Positions 57,550 through 64,000 of a stretch of 64,000 bases of DNA are shown piece by piece. The stretch lies in the NCBI GenBank assembly GCA_039621445.1, contig CP154957.1:3094504-3158503 (forward strand). Direction: 5' to 3'. Under the pieces are notes generated by a model. It saw only the letters and a program-made list of their open reading frames with translations. It had not been told where the DNA came from and searched no databases. Positions within the stretch are counted from its first letter, which is position 1. Each line of letters begins with the position of its first letter. Origin of the DNA: Euglena gracilis (Eukaryota > Euglenida > Euglenophyceae > Euglenales). Made by a program: the position numbers and the translations under genes.

Positions 57550-59599
57550 ATCGGCAAAATCGGCAAAGATATACGGTAATTAAAAACCTCACTTTGAGCC
57601 GGGGAAGGCTTTGGCTTCCGCGGGGTTTTTTCAAACTGACATTTTCTAACCCCGGCAACAAAAAAAAATCGGAAAAACAATGTTTTTCACAAATTTGTCA
57701 TCAGACCTGAAAAATGTTTGGAACCTCTTAACAGACAATTCAGCGGGTACAAAGGCAAGAAACAGTCCCCATGAGGGCAGGTTAGCGGGTGCAAGGGGTA
57801 ATACAGTTTCCGGGGGGGGGGGGGGTGCAAGTTTCGATTTTATGGCAGGTGGGGGGGTCGGACCCCCTCCCTCCAGTCCAAGGGGGGGGACACCCCCCCC
57901 ACCTAAACAGTGGTGCGGTCTGAGTGACCGAAATTGTTTGACCCCCCAAACGACCAAAATGCTTTTCTGGGCACTTTTTGGGGGGCAAAAACTTGTCAAA
58001 ATGCAAAAAGAATTAAATTGCAAATTTTCAATCATTTTTTGGCAACTTCTAGGTCATTTTTGCCAAAAACGTCCTTCCACAAAAAGAAGGAAAACTTTCA
58101 CCTTTTGGAGGGGGGTCCCGGGTGCCCTCTCCCGGGGTCGGTCCGGACCCCCCTTGGCAGGTGGGGGGGTGGTCCTGACCCCCCCGGTCTAGGACACCCC
58201 CCCACCAAAACCCCGGACGCCCTCCTCATATCAAACCCTGGGGGGGAGGTATGCCATAAAAAACAGGTGGGTCTAAATTTTGGAACCAGCATAAAGAAAA
58301 ACTTTTGGTGAAGAGTGGACATGCATCAAGGGAAAGGTTGGAAACCTGCACTCGGCTGGATTCCACGACGAGGGCTTGGGTCAGCATCAATGCACCCAGG
58401 CCGAACATCAACAGAAGCACCGTCACCAGATACTGAGGAGGAGAATGACTTGAGAAGAGTGGACTTGACAATGAAGTTTGTCCGGTGTTCCCCTTTCTTT
58501 CTTTACGGTGCAAAATGGAAGGAGACAAAAAAAATTTTTGCACCAGGAAACTTTTCCAAGTGCTCAGCCCTCAGTTGGCCAAAATCTCAACGCGGAGGGA
58601 GGGATACATCCATCCAGTCAAGCTCAAAAAATCACCAACAATTATTTGGCAGACAAATTTTTGGACCTCTTTCAGAACCCCAAATAATGTCCCAAAACAT
58701 TCTCAGTTTTCGAAAAATATTCTGTCAACCCATCTCATTCCCTTGGGGTCAATTCAGGCATGTATTGCACAAAATTGCAACACAAAGAAAGGGGGGCGGA
58801 TGCCACTCGGACAGCACTGGGGGTGGCATTCAGCATTGACCACCAGGAAACCAACCCTCTCACATCACAACGGCGTTGTTAAAGAACCCCCCAAAGGGGG
58901 TCCAGCTCAGAGGATGGAAAATTTGGGCTGGCTGGAAAAAGGCTGCTGGCTGACCCCCCCTCCCCTTAGGGTCCTGGCGCTGGAACCAGGCAGGACCCAG
59001 GGTGAAACCGGGTACAAAAAAATCGAAACTGCAAAAAATGCCCCGAAACTGCCAATTATGCAAAAAAAAATTGGTTTGCTGACCACAGGTTTGCCCTGGC
59101 CAGCCCAACAAATCCGACCCATTTTTGCTCATTTTTGGCCCATCTTTGCACCCCTGAAAACCAAAAATCCGTTACCGTCCAGCCACCTTTTGGGCAAAAT
59201 GATTACAACTGGTGATGGGAGGGGGAGAGCCCCCCCCCCCCCCGGGATGGAAAACGGCTGCTGTCTGGCTGGACCCCCTGGGGAGGTGGGTCAAATTTTC
59301 TTACCCCCCCCCCCCCTAGTCGTACGACCGGGCTCCTGCAACCTGTGACCGGGGGGTGGTCGTAAATGAGGGGTGGTCGTACGACTAGGGGGGGGGATAT
59401 GCAACGCCCTGGTCCTCGCGGTCAGCAACACCGCCGACCGGTGGGCAGGCGGGGCGGGGCGGGGGGGGGTACACACCACCGCCAGCAGGCAGCGGTTGCT
59501 GGTGCGCGCCGCGCTGCAGCCCAGCAGGGCGAAGCCGAACACGGCCACCCCGAAGCCGATGATCCCCGGCAGGGTCGGCCGCGCGACGGGGAGGGGTTT
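47300..59599 (-). CDS. Tetraspanin-like membrane protein, partial gene (at least five exons)
   Basis: Minus-strand exons 59,477-59,599, 58,346-58,432, about 53,522-53,579, 50,362-50,496 and 47,300-47,389, mostly phase 0, read as a tetraspanin. TM2 is [20 protein letters not shown] followed by NRCLL, the family's GC..A...N.clL signature. TM3 is [20 protein letters not shown]. An extracellular-loop start, [17 protein letters not shown], follows, then a Cys ([12 protein letters not shown]) before TM4 ([12 protein letters not shown] joined to [14 protein letters not shown]), and a short cytosolic tail ending YESIAG and TGA. Tetraspanins organise membrane microdomains. The first exon with TM1 is not found, and the CCG loop motif is missing, either in an unseen exon between 53.5 and 50.5 kb or truly absent. 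Confidence 0.75.
47390..50361. other. Intron of the tetraspanin-like gene with repeat units
   Basis: C/G-run units at 47,620-47,830 (GGGTGCTATGGACTGGCACCCCC pattern), F1-type fragments at 48,265-48,720 (CTTAAGGACCCC, CTGGCTGGAAATGAGCTGC, CCGGCTTAAGAAAACCC), and from about 49,425 a copy of the R7 interior. No exon on either strand that I trust. Confidence 0.45.
49425..50190. repeat. Truncated copy of the R7 element
   Basis: 49,425-49,980 aligns with 60,955-61,450. Both share GTTGATGCTGTTGC, AATTCCTCTTCTC, TTAATACTAAAAAG, AGAGAATCTCATTCATAATT and CCAAAATTGTGCTGGTTCG. It ends with TTTTAGGCCA repeats and TTATAGGTGC at 50,190, like R7. The left end is missing. Confidence 0.65.
50362..50496 (-). 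CDS. Tetraspanin-like gene, loop end and TM4 exon
   Basis: 45 codons, phase 0 to 0, acceptor GTTTTCAG, donor GTTATG|GTGTGC. It encodes [20 protein letters not shown] then [20 protein letters not shown] and TIGVM. The [10 protein letters not shown] segment matches the conserved Cys before TM4. Confidence 0.78.
51186..51590 (-). repeat. Dispersed repeat family F1, inverse copy
   Basis: The inverse complement follows 12,838-13,245 landmark by landmark, including GCAGCCCGGCGAGGCCAGG, the GGCCATTTTTGG pair and ATGCATCCCAACTGGATTTG. Confidence 0.65.
53118..53438. mobile_element. Inverted-repeat element, R4-like, long form
   Basis: GGGGGGATATGCAACAAGG at the left and TTATGCAACTTGCATATTCCC plus a C run at the right. 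The interior has CATTATGCAACTACTGC also seen near 20,470, and TTTTGCAAAAAA strings. Confidence 0.55.
53522..53579 (-). CDS. Tetraspanin-like gene, large-loop exon
   Basis: Acceptor CTGCACAG, encodes [19 protein letters not shown], typical of the first loop helix (conserved Trp). The donor is uncertain: CGTT|GTTTTC (phase 1, implying one more exon) or CCT|GTCCAG 15 bp further on (phase 0, which would join the next known exon directly). Confidence 0.6.
53683..54233. repeat. TA-rich microsatellite block
   Basis: ATATATGTATATAC and AATATAAATAATATA units for 550 bp. Long Tyr/Ile open frames here are artefacts. Confidence 0.9.
54234..54632. mobile_element. Inverted-repeat element, R1-like (CTATGTCCAATGACC)
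   Basis: A C run plus CTATGTCCAATGACC at the left mirrors GGTCGTTGGACATAG plus a long G run at the right. TGTCCTCTGACCGGGGGG occurs three times. The centre (54,360-54,540) carries an F2-like unit with GGCGCTTTGCACCG and GGCGCTTCACGCCGGGAC hairpins, so one repeat may be nested in another. Confidence 0.6.
54671..54953. mobile_element. R5 inverted-repeat element in TA microsatellite (copy 1)
   Basis: 283 bp. The ends GGCAGCCATACTCTACATGG and its inverse (TAGAGTATGGCTGCC) each carry an ACCCCCC...GGGGGGT hairpin. The inner arms TGATGGAATAGGGTTAGGTG and inverse CACCTAACCCTATTCCATCA resemble telomere repeats. Both flanks are TA microsatellite. No coding capacity. Confidence 0.75.
54954..55225. repeat. 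TA microsatellite between R5 and R6 elements
   Basis: TATATA-rich with AATATAAATA interruptions. Confidence 0.9.
55226..55733. mobile_element. R6 inverted-repeat element in TA microsatellite (copy 1)
   Basis: Ends GGCAAGCTAATTCTC and the inverse GAGAATTAGCCTTG. Inside are CCCAGGTGAAACTACTGGGCC, AATAGGGTTAGGGTTAGGG and the inverse ACCCTAACCTATTCC, and GCGGGACCCCCGCCCCCAGG. About 508 bp; no real ORF. Confidence 0.7.
55789..56072. mobile_element. R5 inverted-repeat element in TA microsatellite (copy 2)
   Basis: 284 bp with the same ends and arms as 54,671-54,953, again flanked on both sides by TA repeats. The centre holds TAACCCTAACCCTAA. Confidence 0.75.
56073..56252. repeat. TA microsatellite
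   Basis: Uninterrupted TA for about 70 bp, then TATATATGTA units. Confidence 0.92.
56253..56778. mobile_element. R6 inverted-repeat element (copy 2, opposite orientation)
   Basis: Ends GGCAAGACTAATTCACTGGG and inverse CAGTGAGTTAGTCTTGCC. The order of inner blocks is reversed relative to copy 1 (the GCGGGGGTCCCACTTCTTTC block is at the left). Confidence 0.7.
56779..56874. repeat. 10-bp tandem repeat (ATATATATGT)n
   Basis: Nine or ten near-perfect copies of TATATATATG. Confidence 0.92.
56875..57360. mobile_element. R6 inverted-repeat element (copy 3)
   Basis: Same ends as copy 2. TTAGGG-like array at 57,010-57,080 and CCCTAACCCTAA at 57,182-57,210. A G run of about 20 precedes the right end. 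Confidence 0.7.
57361..57552. repeat. TA and CA microsatellite
   Basis: TA repeats with ATAGATATA interruptions, then (CA)n at 57,514-57,536. Confidence 0.9.
57770..58250 (+). repeat. Dispersed repeat family F2 (clearest copy)
   Basis: Landmarks: GTTTGACCCCCCAAACGACC, GGGCACTTTTTGGGGGGCA, CTTTTGGAGGGGGGTCCCGG, GGTCGGTCCGGACCCCCC, and ATATCAAACCCTGG. It matches 2,600-2,870 block by block. It lies in the intron after the TM3 exon. Confidence 0.6.
58346..58432 (-). CDS. Tetraspanin-like gene, TM3 exon
   Basis: 29 codons, phase 0 to 0, acceptor CTCCTCAG, donor GTGCAG|GTTTCC. It encodes [20 protein letters not shown] then LVVESSRVQ: one membrane helix and the start of the large loop. Confidence 0.8.
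58433..59476. other. Intron between TM2 and TM3 exons
   Basis: Holds an F1-like unit (58,880-59,300: CTGGCTGGAAAAAGGCTGCTG, GACCCCCTGGGG) and an R3 minimal element (59,304-59,397). No other exon seen. Confidence 0.5.
59304..59397. mobile_element. R3 inverted-repeat element, minimal copy
   Basis: A C run plus TAGTCGTACGACC at the left, GGTCGTACGACTA plus a G run at the right, with one internal CTGCAACCTGTGACCGG. It ends 80 bp from the TM2 exon donor. ATATGCAAC, an R4-type end, follows directly. Confidence 0.65.
59477..59599 (-). CDS. Tetraspanin-like gene, TM2 exon
   Basis: 41 codons, phase 0 to 0, acceptor GGAGGTCAG, donor GCGGTG|GTGTGT. It encodes [20 protein letters not shown] then [20 protein letters not shown]. 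The GC.aa..snRCLL end is the tetraspanin hallmark after TM2. GC3 is very high. Confidence 0.8.
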
Positions 59600-59620
59600 C
59601 TGACCTCCCGCCTCTTGTCC

Positions 59621-59938
59621 TTGGGGATGCCTAACAAGCGGTGCCGGCACCACTGGGGCACCGCTTGACACCGCTGGCACCGCTTGACACCACTGGGACA
59701 GGAACCCATGGAATAATACCGAGGGAAAAAATGCGGGGATTTCCCATAAGGAAGCACGACAGCGTCTCATTGTGACATAAACGTTTGTGGCCATCAAAAA
59801 AACCTGTATAGAACAAAAGCACATGGAAAAGATTTTTGCAAGGGTTCCCCCTAAAAAAAGAAAGTTCCAGCGTCCCTTCCATCCCAGCGGTGTCAAGCGG
59901 TGCCAGCGGTGTCGGCCGCTTTTTAGGCATCCCCCTTG
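59621..59938. mobile_element. Inverted-repeat element R8 (GGGGATGCCTAA)
   Basis: Left arm TTGGGGATGCCTAACAAGCG then GGCACCGCTTGACACCGCTGG. Right arm CCAGCGGTGTCAAGCGGTGCC, then CCGCTTTTTAGGCATCCCCC. It begins 22 bp from the TM2 exon acceptor. Direct GCACCCCCA-type repeats at 60,000-60,090 lie just outside. Confidence 0.6.
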
Positions 59939-60159
59939 ACACGCTAGTAAACACCCCTACTAGAAGCACGGGGTCGCTACAAGCGTGGGGTTCAAACAAA
60001 AGTGCACCCCCATTTTGAGGCGATTTTTGAATGAAATCAGCGAAAATCATGCGGGTAGGGTCCAAATAAAAGCGCACCCCCACCCGCCTGAGGCCGCGGT
60101 CCGTGACAAGCGCACCCGAGCTTCTATTAGGGGGGGATTTTACGGGAAATGTGCGGTTG

Positions 60160-60196
60160 ACAAGGATGTGTGTGTGTGTGTGTGTGTGTGTGTGTC
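60160..60196. repeat. (GT)n microsatellite
   Basis: GTGTGTGTGTG for about 30 bp. Confidence 0.85.
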
Positions 60197-60235
60197 GTAG
60201 ACAAGGGGTGTCAAGGACAAGGGGGAAAGAATGTA

Positions 60236-60510
60236 CTCGGGGGGGGGGGGTCCAGTGGGTCGGCTGGATAAACGTGCTGGCTTGACAAAAAACGATACTA
60301 GCTGGACCCGCTGGGGTGGGGTGGGGTGCCCAGCGGCGCTTTGCGGTGAAGGATTTTTCGGTCTAGCCCAGCTTTGCCGGTCTGGCCCAATTTTATTTCC
60401 GATGCCGCCCAGGAGGAAGGGGTGCGGGGCGGATCCGGTACCCGGCTGGGGGCGGCTGCCTGGGAAAAATGCACTGGCTGACTGAAGCCTGCCCCCCCCC
60501 CCCAAGATGC
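60236..60510 (+). repeat. F1-like fragment
   Basis: GGTCCAGTGGGTCGGCTGG, TCTAGCCCAGCTTTGCCGGTCTGG and AATTTTATTTCC follow the F1 pattern, with the hairpin core weakened. Confidence 0.4.
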
Positions 60511-60540
60511 AGAGTCCAGGGATAAGTCCAGGGTCCAGGG

Positions 60541-62011
60541 CAGGCACCTATAGTCAAGCCCAAAAATTTCCCCATTTTAGGCCATTTTAGGCCATTTAAG
60601 GCCATTTAAGGCCATTTTAGGCCATTTTAAGGTATAGGTGGGGGTTCTGAAAATCATAATTTTTCGTCATTTTTGTCCCAAAAACTGTATCATAACGTGT
60701 GCAAACTACATGCAAAAAAGCATGCAAAATTCATGAACAATGTATCAGAACCATGATCAACAAATCTTAATTCATACCCACAGAGGAATTCTGAACAGTA
60801 AGAAATTATGGCAATGAAAATTTTTCAAAAAAAACGTTTGACAAATATTAAAATTTTTTATTTGCGCAACCAAAAAAAAGCGCCCAGTTTTTTGCATTTT
60901 GTGAAATCTACGCCATTTTGCAGGATTTCGCAAAAAGAAGCCATTTTTCTGAAAGTTGATGCTGTTGCATGGTGAAATTCAATTTGAGAGCTGAGCAAAG
61001 CTGAGAGCAATTCCTCTTCTCCGTGTTTGTTTTCCCCTTTGGGGAAACTTAATACTAAAAAGGTTCATAAACAGGAGAGAATCTCATTCATAATTGTTTG
61101 TGGTTGCTTGGGTCACTTGATCACTCAGCTTGATAATTTGTGGTTTTGGAAAATCCCCAAAATTGTGCTGGTTCGTGATTTGAAGGAATCCCTGGTATGT
61201 AACAAAACAAATGAGCATGCGCATCTTTCAAGTGAGATTTTTCCAACATCTTTCGTCTTTCTTTCTTTCCCTGTCTTTTTCCCCATGCTTCCAAATTTGC
61301 ACTGTTTCATTATTTGCAAAACAGACATCGTTGCACCAAAAAAGATGGTAGTAAGAAAAAAATCCAGCTGTCCAAACCTTCAAAATTCAAATACCAAAAG
61401 AAGGTTGGGGACCATGGGGACTGATACTGATACTCACAATGAATTGCCACCTGTCTCAAAAATTTTGCCACTGTCTCAAAGTATGACTGCAATCTTCTCA
61501 AAAGCAATTGCCATGTCTCATAATCAGAAAAAAGAAGTGTCCATTGAGGTGGACAGTCAAAAAAAGTCATCCGACAGCCCCGTCAGGAGGGCCCACATTT
61601 TAGGCAAACCCCTGGCCAACACATTGTACCCATGACGAGCATTATTCGGATCAGACATGGATGCAAGAGAAAGAGACGATTATGAAACAGAAACTTGTCT
61701 TCCAAACAACTGTCATGAGGGCGTTCTTGAGAAAAACGGCAATTGTTTTCAGAAAATTGGCAATTGTTTTGAGAAAACTGACAATTGTTTGGAGAAAATT
61801 GGCAATTATTTAGATATAATTGGCAGTTATTTTGATTTCGATACATATTCCGCAACCAGCTGTAACAAAAGACACCGAAAATAATTACCTGAATGGCATC
61901 AGTTGTTGTAGGCCATTTAAGGCCATTTTAGGGACCCCCACCTAGAGGGGGTCAAAAAGTCATTTTAGGCCATTTAAGGCCATTTTAGGCCATTTTAGCT
62001 ATAGGTGCCTG
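60541..62011. mobile_element. Inverted-repeat element R7 (CAGGCACCTATAG)
   Basis: 1.47 kb with ends CAGGCACCTATAG and CTATAGGTGCCTG. Just inside both ends are arrays of TTTTAGGCCA, direct at one end relative to the other. The interior has a tandem repeat at 61,735-61,830 (AAAATTGGCAATTGTTTTGAG, about four copies). A 200-codon open frame at 61,027-61,635 matches the truncated copy at 49.4 kb only loosely and is not convincing as a gene. A non-autonomous DNA element is the likeliest reading. Confidence 0.55.
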
Positions 62012-64000
62012 GTCCAGGGTCCAGGGGGTCCCGGGGTGCCCCTACGGGGGACCCACTGTTGGGGGACAATTTTGGGGTTCCGAAACACCCACCCACCCAT
62101 CCCCCCTGCTGGGGGTCCAGCTTTAAAATAGCTGGCAGGGTCAGCTCCAGCACAATATCCAGAAGACAACCCTGAATTTAACCAACCTCTGGGTTGGGGG
62201 GGAGGTCTCGGAATGCCCGAGAGCGTGTGTGGTTGTCAGCAGACATTTGACAAAATTTGACAAAAAACCCAGCACCTCTGGCACCTCCGCAACAAGGCGC
62301 ACGCCGAGCGCGTGGCACTTTGTTCCCCGCTTTTGGCGGGCTGGGGGGATGGGAAATGATTGACTGGCTAAAAAATCTGGGTGGGTGAAAAAATTCTGCA
62401 ACGTCCGCCACAGGTCAGAAATAAACATGATGTGAATCCATCGCTGATCTGGCAGAAATTCGAGGCCCAGCCGGCCCCCCTCTCCCCCCCCCCCCCGGAG
62501 GGCTACCTGAGGGGTAGGCACTCCTCCTCGAGACAGCCGACTCAGTGTGTCACCTGCCACAAGGCTCTCCTAAGAAAATGGCTGATAGAAAATACAAAAA
62601 CTGGCCATTTTGACACGGGAATGAAAAAAAAGAAGAATTAGACACAACAAAAAGTTAAAAATTAATATTAACAAATTAAAATATTTTTTTCATTTTGACA
62701 CGGGAATGAAAAAAACAAAATTAGATACAATGAAAAATGAAAATTCAAATTGACAAATTGAAAAAAAAATTTCATTTCCAGTGATTTTTCTAGTTTTTTT
62801 TTTAGCGAACCTCCGCCTTTTGGAACCGGACAGGTCAACGTGGTGGCCACTGGGGGGGTACAGAAGCCAACCCATTCGTCTCCGCGGTGAGCGCCTCGCT
62901 GACCCAACCCTGATCCCCAACGCGAAGCCGTCGCTAACCGCCCCGATGAGCCGCTGCTGGTGGGCCTGCCCGAGCCGGATCCCCGGCAAGACCCTGCCTG
63001 GAACGCTTCCTTGTCTCCCCCCCCCCAATGGACCCCAAACAGGAAGCCTCATGAGGGGAGTGGTGGTCAATGGGCCGGCAGATGTTCTGTGGAAGGGTGA
63101 TTTTTTTCACCCCCCCCCATATGCACTATTTCTGTTGGAGTCATCCTCTTTAATTGGACCCTTCGATATCATTCAGAGGTCTCCCAAAGGTCCGTTTATG
63201 GACGGACGTTCAATTGTTGGGCGGTCCCAACTCCGGCCCAAAAACCAATTGGGTCACACGCCTGCCCACTGTGGGGGGTCGGATTGGGGTACCGGCCGAG
63301 TCAGACCCAGGCTGTACATTTTGTTGCTGGGGACAGAATCCCTCCAGTCTTCTTTTCACCGACCCTGGGGGGGGGGTGCCTTGTGCGACACCCCCAGGGG
63401 GTTGGTCTTGGGCCTGGTGTCTGCCGACCCAGCAAATTTTCCCTGAATGGTCGTTTTCGGGCCCAAAAAGCCTTCGGCGCCGGGGGGGGGGGGGGGGCTC
63501 TAGCACCCCCCCCCCCCCGAGGTTCGAAAATGACCCGCCCCCTGCCTGCCCATAAAATCCCGGGGGGGGGGGGGTGCGACCTTCCTTAAAAAGAAGGCAG
63601 TGTGCATCATGCTGGTGGGAAAAGTGAAAATCCAAAGCACAGGGGGGGTGTGGCAGCAGCAAGACAACTCTGTCTCAGCAATCCAAGCACAAGGGCAGAA
63701 AGGCCTTGTCCCCGACCACAATGATCGCCAGAGACGTTACCTGCGAGGAAGCCAAGGTTTGGAAAGGGAGAGAAACGTATCTCCCAAAGCAGGAACCTGC
63801 ATCTGAAGAGCCACAGCCATCTCCGATCACAAGGCATTGAGATCGACAATAGGCAAACAGTTCGTTACCCCATCAAGCTTTGGTGGAAAATCAACCCCCA
63901 GTCCCAAACCTTATGTCCAAATCACTGTTTCCACAACAAATGTTGTCAGGGGCTGCAATTTTTTTCTCGCAAATTATGAACAAAACACAATTTCTGGTGT
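62012..64000. other. Exon-like stretches of unclear strand; no firm gene
   Basis: GC-rich, codon-biased stretches occur at 62,265-62,345, 62,403-62,480 and 62,880-63,010, but both strands give plausible open frames. Examples are plus WHLRNKAHAER and VRNKHDVNPSLIWQKFE, minus GLEFLPDQRWIHIMF and LPGIRLGQAHQQRLIGAVSD. They may hold the missing first exon of the tetraspanin-like gene or a plus-strand neighbour. C/G-run blocks lie at 63,360-63,580; the last 400 bp show nothing clear. Confidence 0.35.

Noticed and set aside
61027-61635. A 202-codon ORF in R7
   Set aside because: The matching copy at 49.6 kb has indels that break the frame, composition is AT-rich without codon bias, and no domain is recognisable.
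1-64000. CRISPR arrays, tRNA or rRNA genes, bacterial promoters or operons
   Set aside because: The tandem repeats found have no regular spacers, no cloverleaf or rRNA core was recognised, and the window has intron-bearing host genes.

Overview
This is eukaryotic nuclear DNA. Host genes appear only as short exons with GT-AG borders and very GC-rich third codon positions. They are separated by kilobases of intron or intergenic DNA full of repeats, including TTAGGG-like strings, TA and GT microsatellites and long C or G runs. No rRNA, tRNA, CRISPR or bacterial-style operon was seen. The host looks like a repeat-rich protist or alga, but nothing here fixes the species.

Layout. (1) 1-21.6 kb: plus-strand host exons. 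The firm ones are five phase-compatible exons (11,098-16,521) of a leucine-rich-repeat (LRR) protein. Weaker exon candidates lie at 1.4, 3.2, 9.1, 19.0 and 21.3-21.6 kb. The rest is short inverted-repeat elements and two dispersed repeat families, called F1 and F2 here. (2) 21,646-44,632: a nested stack of three retroelements. DIRS-type element A (plus strand, about 4.6 kb without its insertions) is split by DIRS-type element B (minus strand, 22,379-27,021) and by a 13.7-kb Ty3/Gypsy-type LTR element (29,091-42,816) flanked by the 5-bp duplication TGAAC. (3) 44.6-64 kb: a minus-strand tetraspanin-like gene whose recognisable exons run from 59,599 down to 47,300. Its introns hold a cluster of five inverted-repeat elements sitting in TA microsatellites (54.6-57.4 kb) and further repeats.

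The DIRS elements carry inverted terminal repeats, an internal complementary region matching the joined outer ends, RT and RNase H, a Dam-like methyltransferase domain and a tyrosine recombinase. A second reading frame stays open through almost the whole element in both copies and leads into the recombinase. The LTR element has a tRNA-iMet-like primer site, a polypurine tract, a coiled-coil Gag, and a Pol in the order cytosine-5 methyltransferase-like, protease, RT, RNase H, integrase (DD35E), chromodomain. The methyltransferase-like domain lies between Gag and protease, an unusual place, and is the most notable feature of the window.

How the parts relate. The copies here are probably no longer autonomous. 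A has an in-frame stop just before its RT active site and carries two insertions. B has two indels that put its RT core out of frame. The LTR element has near-identical LTRs, so it is the youngest insertion, but its Gag and integrase each need a frame change. Methylation by the encoded enzymes, readthrough of the UGA between gag and pol, and the mobility of the C-capped inverted repeats are inferences from sequence, not demonstrated facts.
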